Source of the DNA: Betaproteobacteria bacterium SCN1 | Lineage (GTDB): Bacteria; Pseudomonadota; Gammaproteobacteria; Burkholderiales; Thiobacillaceae | Reading direction: 5' to 3' | DNA: 64,000 nt | Assembly: GCA_008923315.1 (NCBI GenBank) | Contig: WBSF01000003.1 | Location: 62,001 to 126,000, forward strand | Shown here: one piece after another, positions 1 through 10,254 of the stretch | How positions within the stretch are numbered: position 1 is the stretch's first letter | Layout of the letters: every line of letters begins with the position of its first letter | Translations under genes and position numbers: made by a program | Notes under the pieces: generated by a model | Databases searched by the model: none | The model's input: the letters and a program-made list of their open reading frames with translations, nothing else | What the model was told of the DNA's origin: nothing

Positions 1-1
1 G

Positions 2-832
2 ATGTCTTCCAGCTCGATCTCAATGCGAGGTTCTAGGCTGCCCGTCGCGGTGCTGGCGTTGCTTCCGCTGGCAGTGCCGGCCCAGCCGCTGCAGGACGGC
101 GGACTGGGCTGGCTGGTCAAGGAATCGTCGACGCGGCCGCCGCGCGAGGCGCGCTCAAGACCGCCACCCGAGCGCTTTGCCGCGATCCGCGCCGACGGCA
201 ATTTCGTGCCGCCGCCGGAGCAGCGCGGCGGCGAAGCGCTGCTGATGGCGGCGGCGCGAGCGGGCGATGTCGAGGCCGTGCGCGCACTGCTGAAGGCCGG
301 CGCCAATCCCAATGTCGGCGATTACTGGCGCGATGTCCCGCTGGTGGAGGCCGCGCGCAAGGACCATCTGGAACTCGCGCAAGCCCTGCTCGATGCCGGC
401 GCGGTGCCCGGCCTCAAGGGCCGCGGCTATACTGCGCTGGGCCTGGCGGCGAAAAACGGCAATGCGGCGCTGGTCGACCTGCTGTTGCGCGCCGGAGCCA
501 GCCCGGACCGCAAGAGCGACGACGGCGATACGCCCGCGCACGCCGCCGCGCGGATGGGGCATGCCGCCGTGATCGAGCGTCTGGCTGTCGCGCGCCCCGA
601 CTGGCGGCTGTTCGACCGCGAAGGACTGACGCCGCTGTCGGTGGCGGCGGCCAACGGGCAGTATGCCGCCGCCGAGGCCCTGGCGCGCGCGGGTGCGCCG
701 CTGGATCGGGGCGATCGCACATTCCGCACGCCTTTGTGGTGGGCCTTTTCGGTGGGCGATCTCGACATGGCGCGCCTGCTGCTGAAACTGGGAGCCCAGC
801 CGGGCGGCCTGCCCGTGGAGAGCCTGCAATGA
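2..832 (+). CDS. Exported ankyrin-repeat protein
   Basis: The protein is 276 aa if it starts at the first ATG. A second in-frame ATG lies at 23, and the gene could also begin upstream of the window. The N-terminus has a basic and hydrophobic signal-peptide-like stretch ending near VPAQP, so the product is probably exported. From about residue 75 to the end there are five to six ankyrin repeats, seen as repeated units of the form G.T.L..AA..G....V..LL.AGA.P. Ankyrin repeats bind proteins, so this is likely a periplasmic scaffold or inhibitor; the partner is unknown. The stop overlaps the next ATG by 4 bp (ATGA), which implies co-transcription with the coiled-coil gene. Confidence 0.75.
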   Translation: MSSSSISMRGSRLPVAVLALLPLAVPAQPLQDGGLGWLVKESSTRPPREARSRPPPERFAAIRADGNFVPPPEQRGGEALLMAAARAGDVEAVRALLKAGANPNVGDYWRDVPLVEAARKDHLELAQALLDAGAVPGLKGRGYTALGLAAKNGNAALVDLLLRAGASPDRKSDDGDTPAHAAARMGHAAVIERLAVARPDWRLFDREGLTPLSVAAANGQYAAAEALARAGAPLDRGDRTFRTPLWWAFSVGDLDMARLLLKLGAQPGGLPVESLQ

Positions 833-1497
833 AACACAATCTGGCGCTGCCGGCGATGCTGATCGCTGTTGCGTTGAGTGCGTCCGCGTGGGCGGCCGGC
901 GAAAGCCGCGAAAAGCAGATGCTGCGGCGCGTGCAGCAGCAGATGCAGCAGGTCGAGCAGGCGCGCGCGCAGGCCGAGCAGGAAAAACTGGCCGCGCTGG
1001 CGGACAGGGATGCGCTGGCGAGCGAAGTCGATCGTCTGCGGCGCGACAGCCGGCGCCTGGCCGGCGTACGCGCCGCCCGGGCTCGTGCGGAAACCGTGCT
1101 GAAGGGCGCGCAGGCGGAAATCGTGGCGTTGCAGGCCCGGCTGGACGCAGTCGAGACCCGGCTGGCCGAGAGTCGGCGTCAGGGCCAGACGACGGCGCGC
1201 GCGCTGGCGGATACCGAATCGGCGCGCAGCCGGACCGAGGCGGCGCTGGCAGATACGCGGCAGGAACTCGGCCGCTGCGTCGATCACAACGGTCAGCTGT
1301 ACGGTCTCAGCCGCGAATTGATGGCGAAATACCGCGACAAGAGCTGCCAGGATGCGCTGGCACAGGCGGAACCCTTCACCGGACTCAGGCGCGTCGATGT
1401 GGAAAACCTGCTGGAGACCTGGCGCGACCGGGCCGACACCGGCCGGTTCGCGGCGCGCCCGGCCGGCGGTGCGGCGGCTGACACGATTCCGAGGTAG
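829..1497 (+). CDS. Periplasmic coiled-coil protein
   Basis: The protein is 222 aa. The start at 829 forms an ATGA overlap with the ankyrin gene and gives a clean signal peptide (MKHNLALPAMLIAVALSASA, then WAAGES). Residues of about 25-155 are rich in E, Q, R, A and L in heptad-like spacing, typical of a long coiled coil. A short tail with two cysteines (GRC, KSC) follows, resembling small periplasmic coiled-coil proteins of unknown role. Pairing with an exported ankyrin protein suggests an envelope complex. I do not recognise a named family. Confidence 0.7.
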   Translation: MKHNLALPAMLIAVALSASAWAAGESREKQMLRRVQQQMQQVEQARAQAEQEKLAALADRDALASEVDRLRRDSRRLAGVRAARARAETVLKGAQAEIVALQARLDAVETRLAESRRQGQTTARALADTESARSRTEAALADTRQELGRCVDHNGQLYGLSRELMAKYRDKSCQDALAQAEPFTGLRRVDVENLLETWRDRADTGRFAARPAGGAAADTIPR

Positions 1498-1558
1498 CGC
1501 AAAAAACCGATTCCGGCTTAGCATCGTATACACACATGCCATGCGGGGAATCGACACA

Positions 1559-1801
1559 ATGAGCAGAACGCCAACCGACGACTATCTGGAAAAGGCCCGG
1601 AAGCTGGGCAAGGCCGATCTGGAACGCCTGTTGTCACGCGCGCGCAACAAGCTGGTGCGCCGGCTGGAAGACAGAAAACTGACGCCGTACGAAGTCGCGG
1701 CCATTCAGCTCGAGATCGAGGATGAAGAGTTGGCCGAGTGGCGCGAGCGCTGGGCAGCGATCAGGAAGAAGGAAAAAGAGAAGAAGGCGGTGAAGGCGTG
1801 A
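1559..1801 (+). CDS. Small charged hypothetical protein
   Basis: The protein is 80 aa, starting MSRTPTDDYLEKARKLG. It is almost entirely charged and predicted helical, with a lysine-rich tail (RKKEKEKKAVKA). There is no signal peptide or membrane segment, so it is probably cytoplasmic. The ATG at 1559 was preferred over an upstream in-frame start at 1352 because the upstream part is out-of-frame sequence of the preceding gene. Its 3' end overlaps the oppositely oriented pseudopilin gene by 41 bp. Function unknown. Confidence 0.5.
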   Translation: MSRTPTDDYLEKARKLGKADLERLLSRARNKLVRRLEDRKLTPYEVAAIQLEIEDEELAEWRERWAAIRKKEKEKKAVKA

Positions 1802-2300
1802 CCGCACCCGCCGGCTGCGCGGCCGGCGGTGGCGTGAACGCGAAGTCCCAGGCCGCATAGCTGCCGGCGTTTTCAAAGCCGGACAGGTCGGATGAAAACC
1901 CCGACCGTTTCAGCGGCGTGCGCGCCGATCCGCTGCGCACGCCGACGATGCCGCGGCCGTCCGCTGCGGGAATGACCTGCATGTTGCCCCCGAAAGGATC
2001 GGGCCACGCGCGCCGCAGATGCCGCGTGGGCGGCAGGGTGCGCCGGTCTTCGAGCAGGGCGTCGACATCGGGCGGCAGTTTCGGCTGTCCGGGCTGCAGT
2101 TCATAGTAGCGCTGGATCGCCTGCCGGTACTGCTGGCCGACGAACAGCAGTTCGGCTTCGCGCTCGCGCTGCGCATCGGTGCGCCACAGCGTGCCAGCGG
2201 CGGCCAGCCCCAGGCCGGCCAGCGCAATCAGCATCAGCACGAAGAGATAGGTGAAACCGCCGGCCCGGCCCGGGCATCCGGTCCGCTTACCAGTCCGCAT
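1761..2300 (-). CDS. Minor pseudopilin-like protein lacking Glu5
   Basis: The protein is 179 aa. The N-terminus has a short basic leader, then GG followed by FTYLFVLMLIALAGLGLAAA, the form of a prepilin peptidase site plus hydrophobic helix. Mature position 5 is Phe, not the Glu found in ordinary pilins. Among type II secretion pseudopilins this loss is characteristic of GspK, which sits at the pseudopilus tip; the protein is short for GspK, so the match is by feature only. It is the last gene of the secretion cluster and overlaps the preceding pseudopilin gene by 14 bp. The C-terminus is Pro/Ala-rich. Confidence 0.65.
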   Translation of the reverse strand: MRTGKRTGCPGRAGGFTYLFVLMLIALAGLGLAAAGTLWRTDAQREREAELLFVGQQYRQAIQRYYELQPGQPKLPPDVDALLEDRRTLPPTRHLRRAWPDPFGGNMQVIPAADGRGIVGVRSGSARTPLKRSGFSSDLSGFENAGSYAAWDFAFTPPPAAQPAGAVTPSPPSSLFPSS

Positions 2301-2679
2301 ACGCCGTGCCGTCTCGCGCGGTGCCGGGGGCGCCGCTCTTCACGTCGTACATCGCGCCGGTCTCGCCGTCTTCGGGGGCGACGGCCTGCCAGGTGTCGCT
2401 GCGGTCGGTGACCGGATCGACCGGCACGGCGCGCAGATAGCGGGCATCGACCAGTGCCTGCAGGCTGTCGGGGTAGCGGCCGCGGTCGCCGTGATATTTG
2501 TCGATGGCGTCGCGCATCGTCGCCAGGTCCTGCCGCAGCACTGTCTCGCGCGCCCGGTCCAGATGCCCGAAGTAGCGCGGCAGGGCAATCGCGAGCAGCA
2601 GCGCGACAATGGCCATCACGACCATCAGTTCGACCAGGGTGAAGCCTTGGCGGCGTGCTTGGCGCGGTGGATTCACCAT
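2287..2679 (-). CDS. Type II secretion / type IV pseudopilin
   Basis: The protein is 130 aa. The ATG at 2679 lies inside the end of the preceding pseudopilin gene (7-bp overlap), a typical operon arrangement. The leader ends in G and is followed by FTLVELMVVMAIVALLLAIA: cleavage site, Glu5 and hydrophobic N-terminal helix are all present. The remainder (RYPDSLQALV, then VDPVTDRSDTW) resembles the GspG/GspH-type globular domain. It should be processed by the chromosomal prepilin peptidase, which is not encoded in this window, and assemble in the inner-membrane pseudopilus. Confidence 0.8.
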   Translation of the reverse strand: MVNPPRQARRQGFTLVELMVVMAIVALLLAIALPRYFGHLDRARETVLRQDLATMRDAIDKYHGDRGRYPDSLQALVDARYLRAVPVDPVTDRSDTWQAVAPEDGETGAMYDVKSGAPGTARDGTAYADW

Positions 2680-3146
2680 TCGCGGTACGGCACGCCGTTC
2701 AGGCCGGTGCCGGGGGAAAGAGAGTAGACATCGAATACATCCTTGCCCGGAGCCGGCGCGTCGGGCGGGCTGGCATAGCTGCGCAGCCCCCAGGTTCCGG
2801 CAGCGGCCACGCCGCCGTCCGGAAACAGGGGGTCGCGCGGCAGCCGGCGCAGAAAATAGAGCTTGTGCGCATCCGGCCGGGTGCGGTCGGTCACGCCCCG
2901 CCACAGCGCGTCGAGATCGGGCGGATAGCCGCTCGCGTCGGCCGGCGCCTCGATGCGGCCTTCCTTCACGCTCTGCCGGTAGGCGTCCAGCGCGGTGCGG
3001 ATCTGCCGTAGTGCGTCGCGCAGCTGCGTTTCCTTCTGGCGCTGCTGGACCAGTTGGCCGAAGGGTACGGCCGCGCTGGCGAGCAAGGCCAGTATGGCCA
3101 GGGTGACCACCAGTTCGATCAGGCTGAAGCCGTGCAAGCGCCGCAT
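2673..3146 (-). CDS. Type II secretion / type IV pseudopilin
   Basis: The protein is 157 aa. A seven-residue leader MRRLHG precedes FSLIELVVTLAILALLASAA, giving a consensus prepilin cleavage site with Glu5. The C-terminal domain contains YPPDLDALW and LPRDPLFPDGG, similar to the conserved region of GspG-type pseudopilins (YP....L and DPW-like), and ends with a YREW motif. It is encoded 7 bp downstream of the secretin gene and overlaps the next pseudopilin. Probably a minor component of the pseudopilus; which Gsp letter it corresponds to cannot be settled here. Confidence 0.8.
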   Translation of the reverse strand: MRRLHGFSLIELVVTLAILALLASAAVPFGQLVQQRQKETQLRDALRQIRTALDAYRQSVKEGRIEAPADASGYPPDLDALWRGVTDRTRPDAHKLYFLRRLPRDPLFPDGGVAAAGTWGLRSYASPPDAPAPGKDVFDVYSLSPGTGLNGVPYREW

Positions 3147-3153
3147 GGGCCGG

Positions 3154-5109
3154 TCATTCCGTCGGGACGATGGGCTGGCCGGGCGGCGGCGGCAGCAGCG
3201 GGGTTGGAATCGGCAAACCGGGCGGCGGCAGGCCCGGAGGCGGCTGGAGCGCGGGTTCCGGCGATTGCGGTCCGGATTGATCCGGCACGTTCGGCAGCGC
3301 GGTCGTCATCGGCAGGCTCATGCCGCCGCCGACGGCATTGTCTGTGCCGCTGCGGAATTCGGTCAGCGCGGGCCGGTCGGTCTGGATGCCGCGCAGCACG
3401 CGCGGCGTGATCAGCAGCACGATCTCGGTCTTGTTGCGCTCGTCGCGCTGGCTGGAGAACAGGCGGCCGATCAGCGGCAGGTCGCCGAGGCCGGGTACGC
3501 GACTGGCTGCGCTGCGGTCTTCGTCCGAGATCAGTCCGGCGAGCACCTGGGTCTCGCCGTCCTTGAGGCGCAGTGTGGTGCCGGCGTTGCGGGTGCCGAT
3601 CTGGTAAGTGAGGGTGCCGCTGTTGCTGCGGATTTCGCGCACGATGTTGGAAACCTCCAGCCCGACCCTGATCTGCACGTCGTCGCGCATCAGCACGTTG
3701 GGTTCGACGTCGAGCTTGAGGCCGACGTCGAGATAGGAGACGGATTCCGAGACGACGCCGGTGGCGGTGGCGTTCGAGGTGATCACCGGCACCTTGTCGC
3801 CGATGTGGATCTTGGCCTTTTCGCGGTTCTTCACGCGGATGCGGGGGTTGGCGAGGAGGTTGACGTCGCTGTCCTCTTTTTTGACGTTGACCTGCGGGCC
3901 GTTCATCGCGATGTCCCGGCCGGCGATGTCGCGCAGCTTGTCCACCGTGAGCGGCAGCGGCGACAGCGTGGTCGTGGTGGTGTTGACGATGACGCCGCCG
4001 GTGGTCGAGGCGGTGTCGGTCGTCAGGGTGTTGAGCAGCGAGAACTGGTTGGGATACTGCACGCCCAGGTCGAGCAGACGGCCGCGCTTGATTTCGAGCA
4101 CCTCGACGTCGAGCATTACCTCGGGATCGGCCAGATCCTGTACCGCGACGACTTTTTCCGCGAGGCGGATCGCCTCGGGCGTGTCGCGCATCACCAGCAG
4201 GTTCAGGCGTTCGTCGACGTAGATGTCGCGCGTCTTCACCACGCTGCGCAGCAGCGCCAGGGTCGATTTGGCGTCGGCGTTGCCGAGGTAGAAGCTCTTC
4301 ACCATCAGCTCCTGGTAGAGCTTCTGTTTCTGCGGCTGGTCGGGATAGATCAGCAGAGTGCTGGCGTTGACCACCTTTTTCGCGAGCTGGCCGGTGAGCA
4401 GGATCATGTCCACGGCGTCGGCGATCGGCGTGCCGCGTGCGTAGAGCGTGATCTTGCCGTCGAGCCGCACGTCCTTGTCGAACACGAAATTGAGGCCGGA
4501 CTGCCGCGAGATCATGTCGAAGGCGTTTTTCAGTGGCGCATCGCGCAGTTCCAGCGTGATCGGCTTGCGGTAGGCCGCATCCAGGGCGCGCGGCGCGATT
4601 TCGTCCGCCGTGCGGGCGGTCTGGATTCCGCGCAGCACGGCCTGTGCGCCGGCATGATCCGGGCTGCGTGCGAGCACCTCGCGGACGGTCTGTTCAGCCT
4701 GCTCCAGACGGCCGGCGGCGAGGTCGCGGCCGGCCGCCTCGGCCGCGCGCGCGTTCGAGCGGGCGTCGGCCAGGCCGGCCAGCAGCGCGGCCGCACGAGG
4801 GCTTTCGGGATGAATCGCCTGAATCCGCAGCAACATCGCCTCGGCCGTGTCGAAACGGCCCGCGTCGATTTCCTGCTGTGCGCGGGTGAGCCATTCGCTG
4901 GCCAGGCGTTCGCGCTGGGTGTGATAGTAGCTTTTCAATTCGAGATTGCCGGGTTCCTCGGCAATGCCTGCGCGCAGGCGTGCGATGCCGGCTTCCGGCT
5001 GGCCCGCGTCGATGAGGGCGCGGCCTTCCTTGAGGCCGGGGCTGGCGCAGCCGGCGATCAGGGCGGCGATCCCGGCGGCGAACAACAGGGCGAAACGGTG
5101 GGGAAACAA
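3154..5109 (-). CDS. Secretin, GspD/MshL-like outer-membrane lipoprotein
   Basis: The protein is 651 aa. A TTG start is supported by AGGAG six bases upstream. The signal peptide ends in a lipobox (LIAGC), so it is predicted to be lipidated. Residues of about 25-170 look like TPR-type repeats, an N-terminal addition not found in classical GspD. Next come secretin/N-type domains and the conserved secretin core, recognisable in VPGLGDLPLIGRLFSS and VLLITPRVL at about 545-600. The tail is rich in Pro and Gly. It should form the outer-membrane gate of the system. It lies between the PilP/GspC-like gene and the pseudopilins. Confidence 0.88.
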   Translation of the reverse strand: MFPHRFALLFAAGIAALIAGCASPGLKEGRALIDAGQPEAGIARLRAGIAEEPGNLELKSYYHTQRERLASEWLTRAQQEIDAGRFDTAEAMLLRIQAIHPESPRAAALLAGLADARSNARAAEAAGRDLAAGRLEQAEQTVREVLARSPDHAGAQAVLRGIQTARTADEIAPRALDAAYRKPITLELRDAPLKNAFDMISRQSGLNFVFDKDVRLDGKITLYARGTPIADAVDMILLTGQLAKKVVNASTLLIYPDQPQKQKLYQELMVKSFYLGNADAKSTLALLRSVVKTRDIYVDERLNLLVMRDTPEAIRLAEKVVAVQDLADPEVMLDVEVLEIKRGRLLDLGVQYPNQFSLLNTLTTDTASTTGGVIVNTTTTTLSPLPLTVDKLRDIAGRDIAMNGPQVNVKKEDSDVNLLANPRIRVKNREKAKIHIGDKVPVITSNATATGVVSESVSYLDVGLKLDVEPNVLMRDDVQIRVGLEVSNIVREIRSNSGTLTYQIGTRNAGTTLRLKDGETQVLAGLISDEDRSAASRVPGLGDLPLIGRLFSSQRDERNKTEIVLLITPRVLRGIQTDRPALTEFRSGTDNAVGGGMSLPMTTALPNVPDQSGPQSPEPALQPPPGLPPPGLPIPTPLLPPPPGQPIVPTE

Positions 5110-5110
5110 C

Positions 5111-5614
5111 TCAGTCTCCTGTGCGCAGGCTGCGCGTCTGGTTCAGCGGAAGGTAAGTGAAGGTGAGCAAGCCGGCCGCAGCCGCGTCGAGCCGCCATAC
5201 GCCGTCGAGCACCTGCCCTGTGCGCACGCTCAATGGCTGGCCGCCGCGCACGAGATACCAGGTGGCGGCGCCATCGTCGAGCCAGCGGCCCATGTAGGCG
5301 TAGGGCAGGGCGGGTGCCTGCGGCGGCGGGGGCGGCACGTAGGGTGGGGGCGGAGGCGGCGGAGGCGGCACGTACCAGGTCTGTTCGGGGAAGAGATCGG
5401 CACGCATCCGGCCGAGCCGGGCTCCCGCCGGAGCCGGTTGTGCGACGGGCAACGGCGCGGACGGTGCAGGGGTGGCCGCCGCTGCGCGCGTACGCTGCAC
5501 CGGTTCGACCCGATCGGCCTCGTCGTCGGGCCCCTGGAATGCAAGCCAGGCCGACCAGCCGATTGCGCCGGCCAGCAGAGCGAACAGGAACGTGCGCCGC
5601 CGCGCCGCCGTCAT
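5111..5614 (-). CDS. PilP/GspC-like inner-membrane protein with polyproline
   Basis: The protein is 167 aa. The start overlaps the PilO-like stop by 4 bp. An N-terminal membrane anchor (FLFALLAGAIGWSAWLAF) is followed by an Ala/Pro linker. Next come runs of nine and five prolines around residues 83-98. The small C-terminal domain (YLVRGGQPLSVRTGQVLDG, then WRLDAAAAG) resembles the homology region of GspC/PilP/MshK. Position directly upstream of the secretin gene fits the role of linking inner-membrane platform to secretin. Assignment is by position and architecture, not strong sequence motif. Confidence 0.6.
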   Translation of the reverse strand: MTAARRRTFLFALLAGAIGWSAWLAFQGPDDEADRVEPVQRTRAAAATPAPSAPLPVAQPAPAGARLGRMRADLFPEQTWYVPPPPPPPPPYVPPPPPQAPALPYAYMGRWLDDGAATWYLVRGGQPLSVRTGQVLDGVWRLDAAAAGLLTFTYLPLNQTRSLRTGD

Positions 5615-6147
5615 GGTGCGGCTCCCAGATAGAGGCTCAGCCGCACTTCCGCCTGCAGCGTGCGCGATTCGATGCGTTCGCGCTTGAGCTTGAGTTCGTC
5701 CAGCGCGAGGTTCGGCATGTGCGCCAGCGCGTCGGCGAGCCAGGCGTGCAGGGCGGGGTAGGAGGCTTCGGCCGGCAGTACGAGTGTCCAGCGCTGCAAG
5801 CCGGTATGGGCCTGCGCGTTCGCGCTGTACTGGCCGCGCGGCAGTTCGATGCCGTGCGCGCGGGCCAGGCGTTCGAGTGCGCCGATCTGGCGCGCGGCCT
5901 CGTCGGCGGGCGGCAGCGTATCGAGCGGATCGGCGGCGACCGCGGCTTGCGGCTGCGGGCGCTCGGGCGCCTGCGCGCGCCGTTGCAGGGCATCGAGCCG
6001 CGTCTGCTGCGCGGCGATGCGGGCTTCGTGCGGCCGCGTGCCGGTTGCGTACAGCAACAGGGCGAGGGCGGCACAGGCGAGCCCGATCAGCCCGGTCGTG
6101 CCGAGCCGTAGCCCGATGCGGCGCAGATGCCAGATCAGCGCATTCAT
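5611..6147 (-). CDS. PilO-like assembly protein
   Basis: The protein is 178 aa. There is one N-terminal transmembrane helix (GLIGLACAALALLLYATG), then a coiled-coil segment (RIAAQQTRLDALQRRAQ) and a globular periplasmic domain. This is the architecture of PilO/GspM, which forms the inner-membrane assembly platform with PilN/GspL. It overlaps both neighbours by 4 bp, so translation is coupled. The gene order M-N-O-P followed by a secretin gene matches the type IV pilus alignment complex. Confidence 0.68.
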   Translation of the reverse strand: MNALIWHLRRIGLRLGTTGLIGLACAALALLLYATGTRPHEARIAAQQTRLDALQRRAQAPERPQPQAAVAADPLDTLPPADEAARQIGALERLARAHGIELPRGQYSANAQAHTGLQRWTLVLPAEASYPALHAWLADALAHMPNLALDELKLKRERIESRTLQAEVRLSLYLGAAP

Positions 6148-6656
6148 CCGGCCAGATCCACCTGCACGACGATGCGCAGTGGGCGCTCTGCGCTGTCCGT
6201 GCGGACCTCGTGCTGTACCAGCGTCGCGCGGCGTACCCCGGCCTGCCGTTGCAGGCGGCCGATCCAGGCGATGGCGTCGTCGAGCGTGCGCGCCTCGGCG
6301 ACGAGCTTGAGCTGAGACTTGGCCTGGCTGGCGTCGACCGAGACGAGCGCGATGCGGGCGGTGCGTGTGGAGGCCAGCGCTGAGAAAGCCGGTTGCCAGT
6401 GCCAGGCGAGCTGCGAGGCGACCTGCGCGCGCGCCGCCTGCGCGGCGGCATCGCCGGGCGCCGGGCGTGGCGTGGCGGAGGAGGGCACGTTATCGAGCGC
6501 GGCGATGCGCAGTTCGAGCCCGGCTTCGGTATCGCGCGCTGCCTGCCAGGTGTGCGCACTCCAGGCGAGTGCGGCGGTGCCGGCGAGCAGCAGCGCCAGC
6601 CCCAGGGGCTTCGGGCGCGTGGGCGCGGCGTGGAAATCGAAATCGAGACGGGCCAT
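6144..6656 (-). CDS. PilN-like assembly protein
   Basis: The protein is 170 aa with a short cytoplasmic N-terminus (MARLDFDFH), one transmembrane helix (LGLALLLAGTAALAWSA) and a periplasmic domain. The cytoplasmic tail is the part that, in PilN, docks onto PilM. It is one base downstream of the PilM-like stop and overlaps the PilO-like gene by 4 bp. No catalytic residues are expected. The call rests on architecture and gene order. Confidence 0.65.
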   Translation of the reverse strand: MARLDFDFHAAPTRPKPLGLALLLAGTAALAWSAHTWQAARDTEAGLELRIAALDNVPSSATPRPAPGDAAAQAARAQVASQLAWHWQPAFSALASTRTARIALVSVDASQAKSQLKLVAEARTLDDAIAWIGRLQRQAGVRRATLVQHEVRTDSAERPLRIVVQVDLAG

Positions 6657-6657
6657 C

Positions 6658-7396
6658 TCAGAGCGTCAGCCAGGCCCGTGCGCCGCGCAGGCGGGCGTCG
6701 TGTGGCAGGTTGTGCCAGCGCAGGCCAGGGGTGCGGGATGTGTCGAGCGCACCTGCGCCCAGGCTGTGCAGCCAGACGGCAGCGGGCAGCTCGGTCGCCG
6801 CCGCGTCGCGTTCCCGGGCGACCAGGTCGGGCAGGGTTGCCTGCCAGCCGTCGCCGACCGGAAAGCCGGCGACGTGCTGCCAGTTGCCGCCGGTACCGCC
6901 GAATACGCCGAGCCAGCCAGGTTCGGCGAGTAGCCACCAGCCGTTTACGGTACGTGGCGCGTGCCGGGCGGCGAGGCTGACGAGCGGACGGATCGCGATC
7001 CGGCGAAAGCCGTGTTTCGCCAGCAGGGCGTCGAGTTCGCGGGCGAACGCGCCATCGACGGCCGCGCCCAGCAGACCGGTATGCGGCGGCTGGCTGTGCA
7101 CGCGTACTACCCAGGTTTGCGCAGGCTCGCCGTAGATTTCGCGCAGGCCGGCCACGATCAGTGCGCGTTCCTCGTCCGGCGGCAGTGCCTTGCCGGGTGG
7201 CGGCGTCAGGATATGGCGTACGAAATGCTGGGACAGCACGACCTCGACCGAGCCTGCGTGCCAGGCGGTATCGGCGAGCAGGGCGTCGAGTGCGGGCAGC
7301 AGGGCGGGGGCATCGCGGGCACCGGTTTCGTGCAGGTGCGCGTGCGCGCCGCGCACGAGCGCGATCTCGCCCGGTGCGAGCGCGATGCGCAGCGGT

Positions 7397-7416
<20 letters not shown>
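6658..7416 (-). CDS. PilM/GspL-like cytoplasmic actin-fold protein
   Basis: The protein is 252 aa. A GTG start is supported by GGAGGAAAT upstream and overlaps the gspE end by 20 bp. There is no membrane helix. Segments such as VVLSQHFVRHILTPP, LLGAAVDGAFARELDALL and FRRIAIRPLVSLAAR resemble the actin-like core of GspL/PilM, but the protein is shorter than PilM (about 350 aa). It probably links the ATPase to the PilN-like protein in the inner-membrane platform. Confidence 0.65.
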
Positions 7417-9069
<1,653 letters not shown>

Positions 9070-9073
<4 letters not shown>

Positions 9074-10254
9074 TGGATCGACCCCGCGAGCTCGAAGATC
9101 GGCATGTAGAGCAGCACCACGATCAGCCCGATGGTGAGCCCGATGAACACCATCAGGAGCGGTTCGAACAGGCGTGTGAACCAGTCGACCCAGCGTGCCA
9201 TCTCCTCGTCGTGAAAGACCGCGATGCGCTCCATCATCTCGCCCATGCGGCCGCTCTTCTCGCCCACGCGCAGCAGCCGCGCCGCGACCGGCGTGGTCAG
9301 CGTGCCCTGTGCAAAGGCGGCCGATATCGATTCGCCGCGCCGCAGGGCTTCGGCCGCGGTCACGGCGCCGCCGCGCAGATGTGTCGACAGCAGTTCGGCC
9401 ACCATGGCGAGCGCGGGTACGACCGGAATGCCGCCGGCCAGCAGCATGCCGAGACTGCGGTAGAAACGCGCAAGCTCGAAAGTGCGCAGATGCCGGCCGA
9501 TGGCGGGCGTGCGCCAGGCCAGGCGGGTCAGGATCGCCCGTGTTTCGGGACGGGTGAGCGCACCCAGCAATGCAGCACCCAGCGCGCCCGCGCCCAGTGC
9601 GATCCATGCGCCATGCGCGGCGACGGCCTCGCCCCAAGCCAGCAGCATGCGCGACATCCACGGCAGATCGCGTCCCGCGTCGGCATAGACCGAGGCGAAG
9701 CGCGGCACCACGTAGCCGAGCAGGAAGCCGATCACCAGCGTGCCCACACCGATCAGCAGCAGCGGATAGATCGACGCCGAGAGCACTTTCTTTTTCACCG
9801 CGTCGATCTGATTCTGGTAGGTGACGAAACGCGTCAGCGCCGGCGACAGATCGCCCGTGCTTTCCGCCGCACGCACCGTTGCCGCATACAGTGCGGGGAA
9901 GATTTCGTTCTGTGCCGCAAGCGCGGCCGAGAACGGCTTGCCCTCGCGCATCGCGTCGAGCAGGCGTTCGATCAGCTGACGCGACTCGGCGCGATGTTCC
10001 TTTTCCGCCAGCGTCTCCAGCGCCTCGGTCAGCGCAAGGCCCGCGTCGAGCAGCGCGATCAGCTCCTGCGTGAAGAGCTGCAGCGGAAAGCGCACACGCC
10101 GCGCCGCCAGCCAGCGCCCGCGCTCGGCGGCAACCGACAGCACCTGTGCGCCCTCGCTGCGCGCGCGCGCGACCGCTTCCGTCTCGTCCAGCGCCTCGAC
10201 TGTCCAGGCCGCGACGCCGCTTCCCGGCCGCAAGGCTTTGATCCGGTAGCGCAT
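9070..10254 (-). CDS. gspF: Inner-membrane platform protein, GspF family
   Basis: The protein is 394 aa, the usual length for GspF/PilC. Two copies of the T2SSF domain are visible, each with a conserved helix and LLAGGIPVVPAL or LLDAGLALTEAL segment. Three transmembrane helices are predicted near 165-185, 215-235 and 365-390. The sequence AESTGDLSPAL and VGEKSGRMGEM contain the characteristic G..SG.L element. The start overlaps the gspG stop by 1 bp (TAATG). It forms the integral membrane platform on which GspE acts. Confidence 0.93.

Noticed and set aside
2995-5160. 721-codon open frame on the + strand across the secretin gene
   Set aside because: It is antisense to a secretin with clear motifs; long shadow frames are expected at this GC content, and its translation shows low-complexity composition with no family pattern.
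5318-5368. GGC/GGT-rich microsatellite read as a non-coding repeat
   Set aside because: It is in frame and encodes the proline runs of the PilP/GspC-like protein, so it is coding, though repeat-like.
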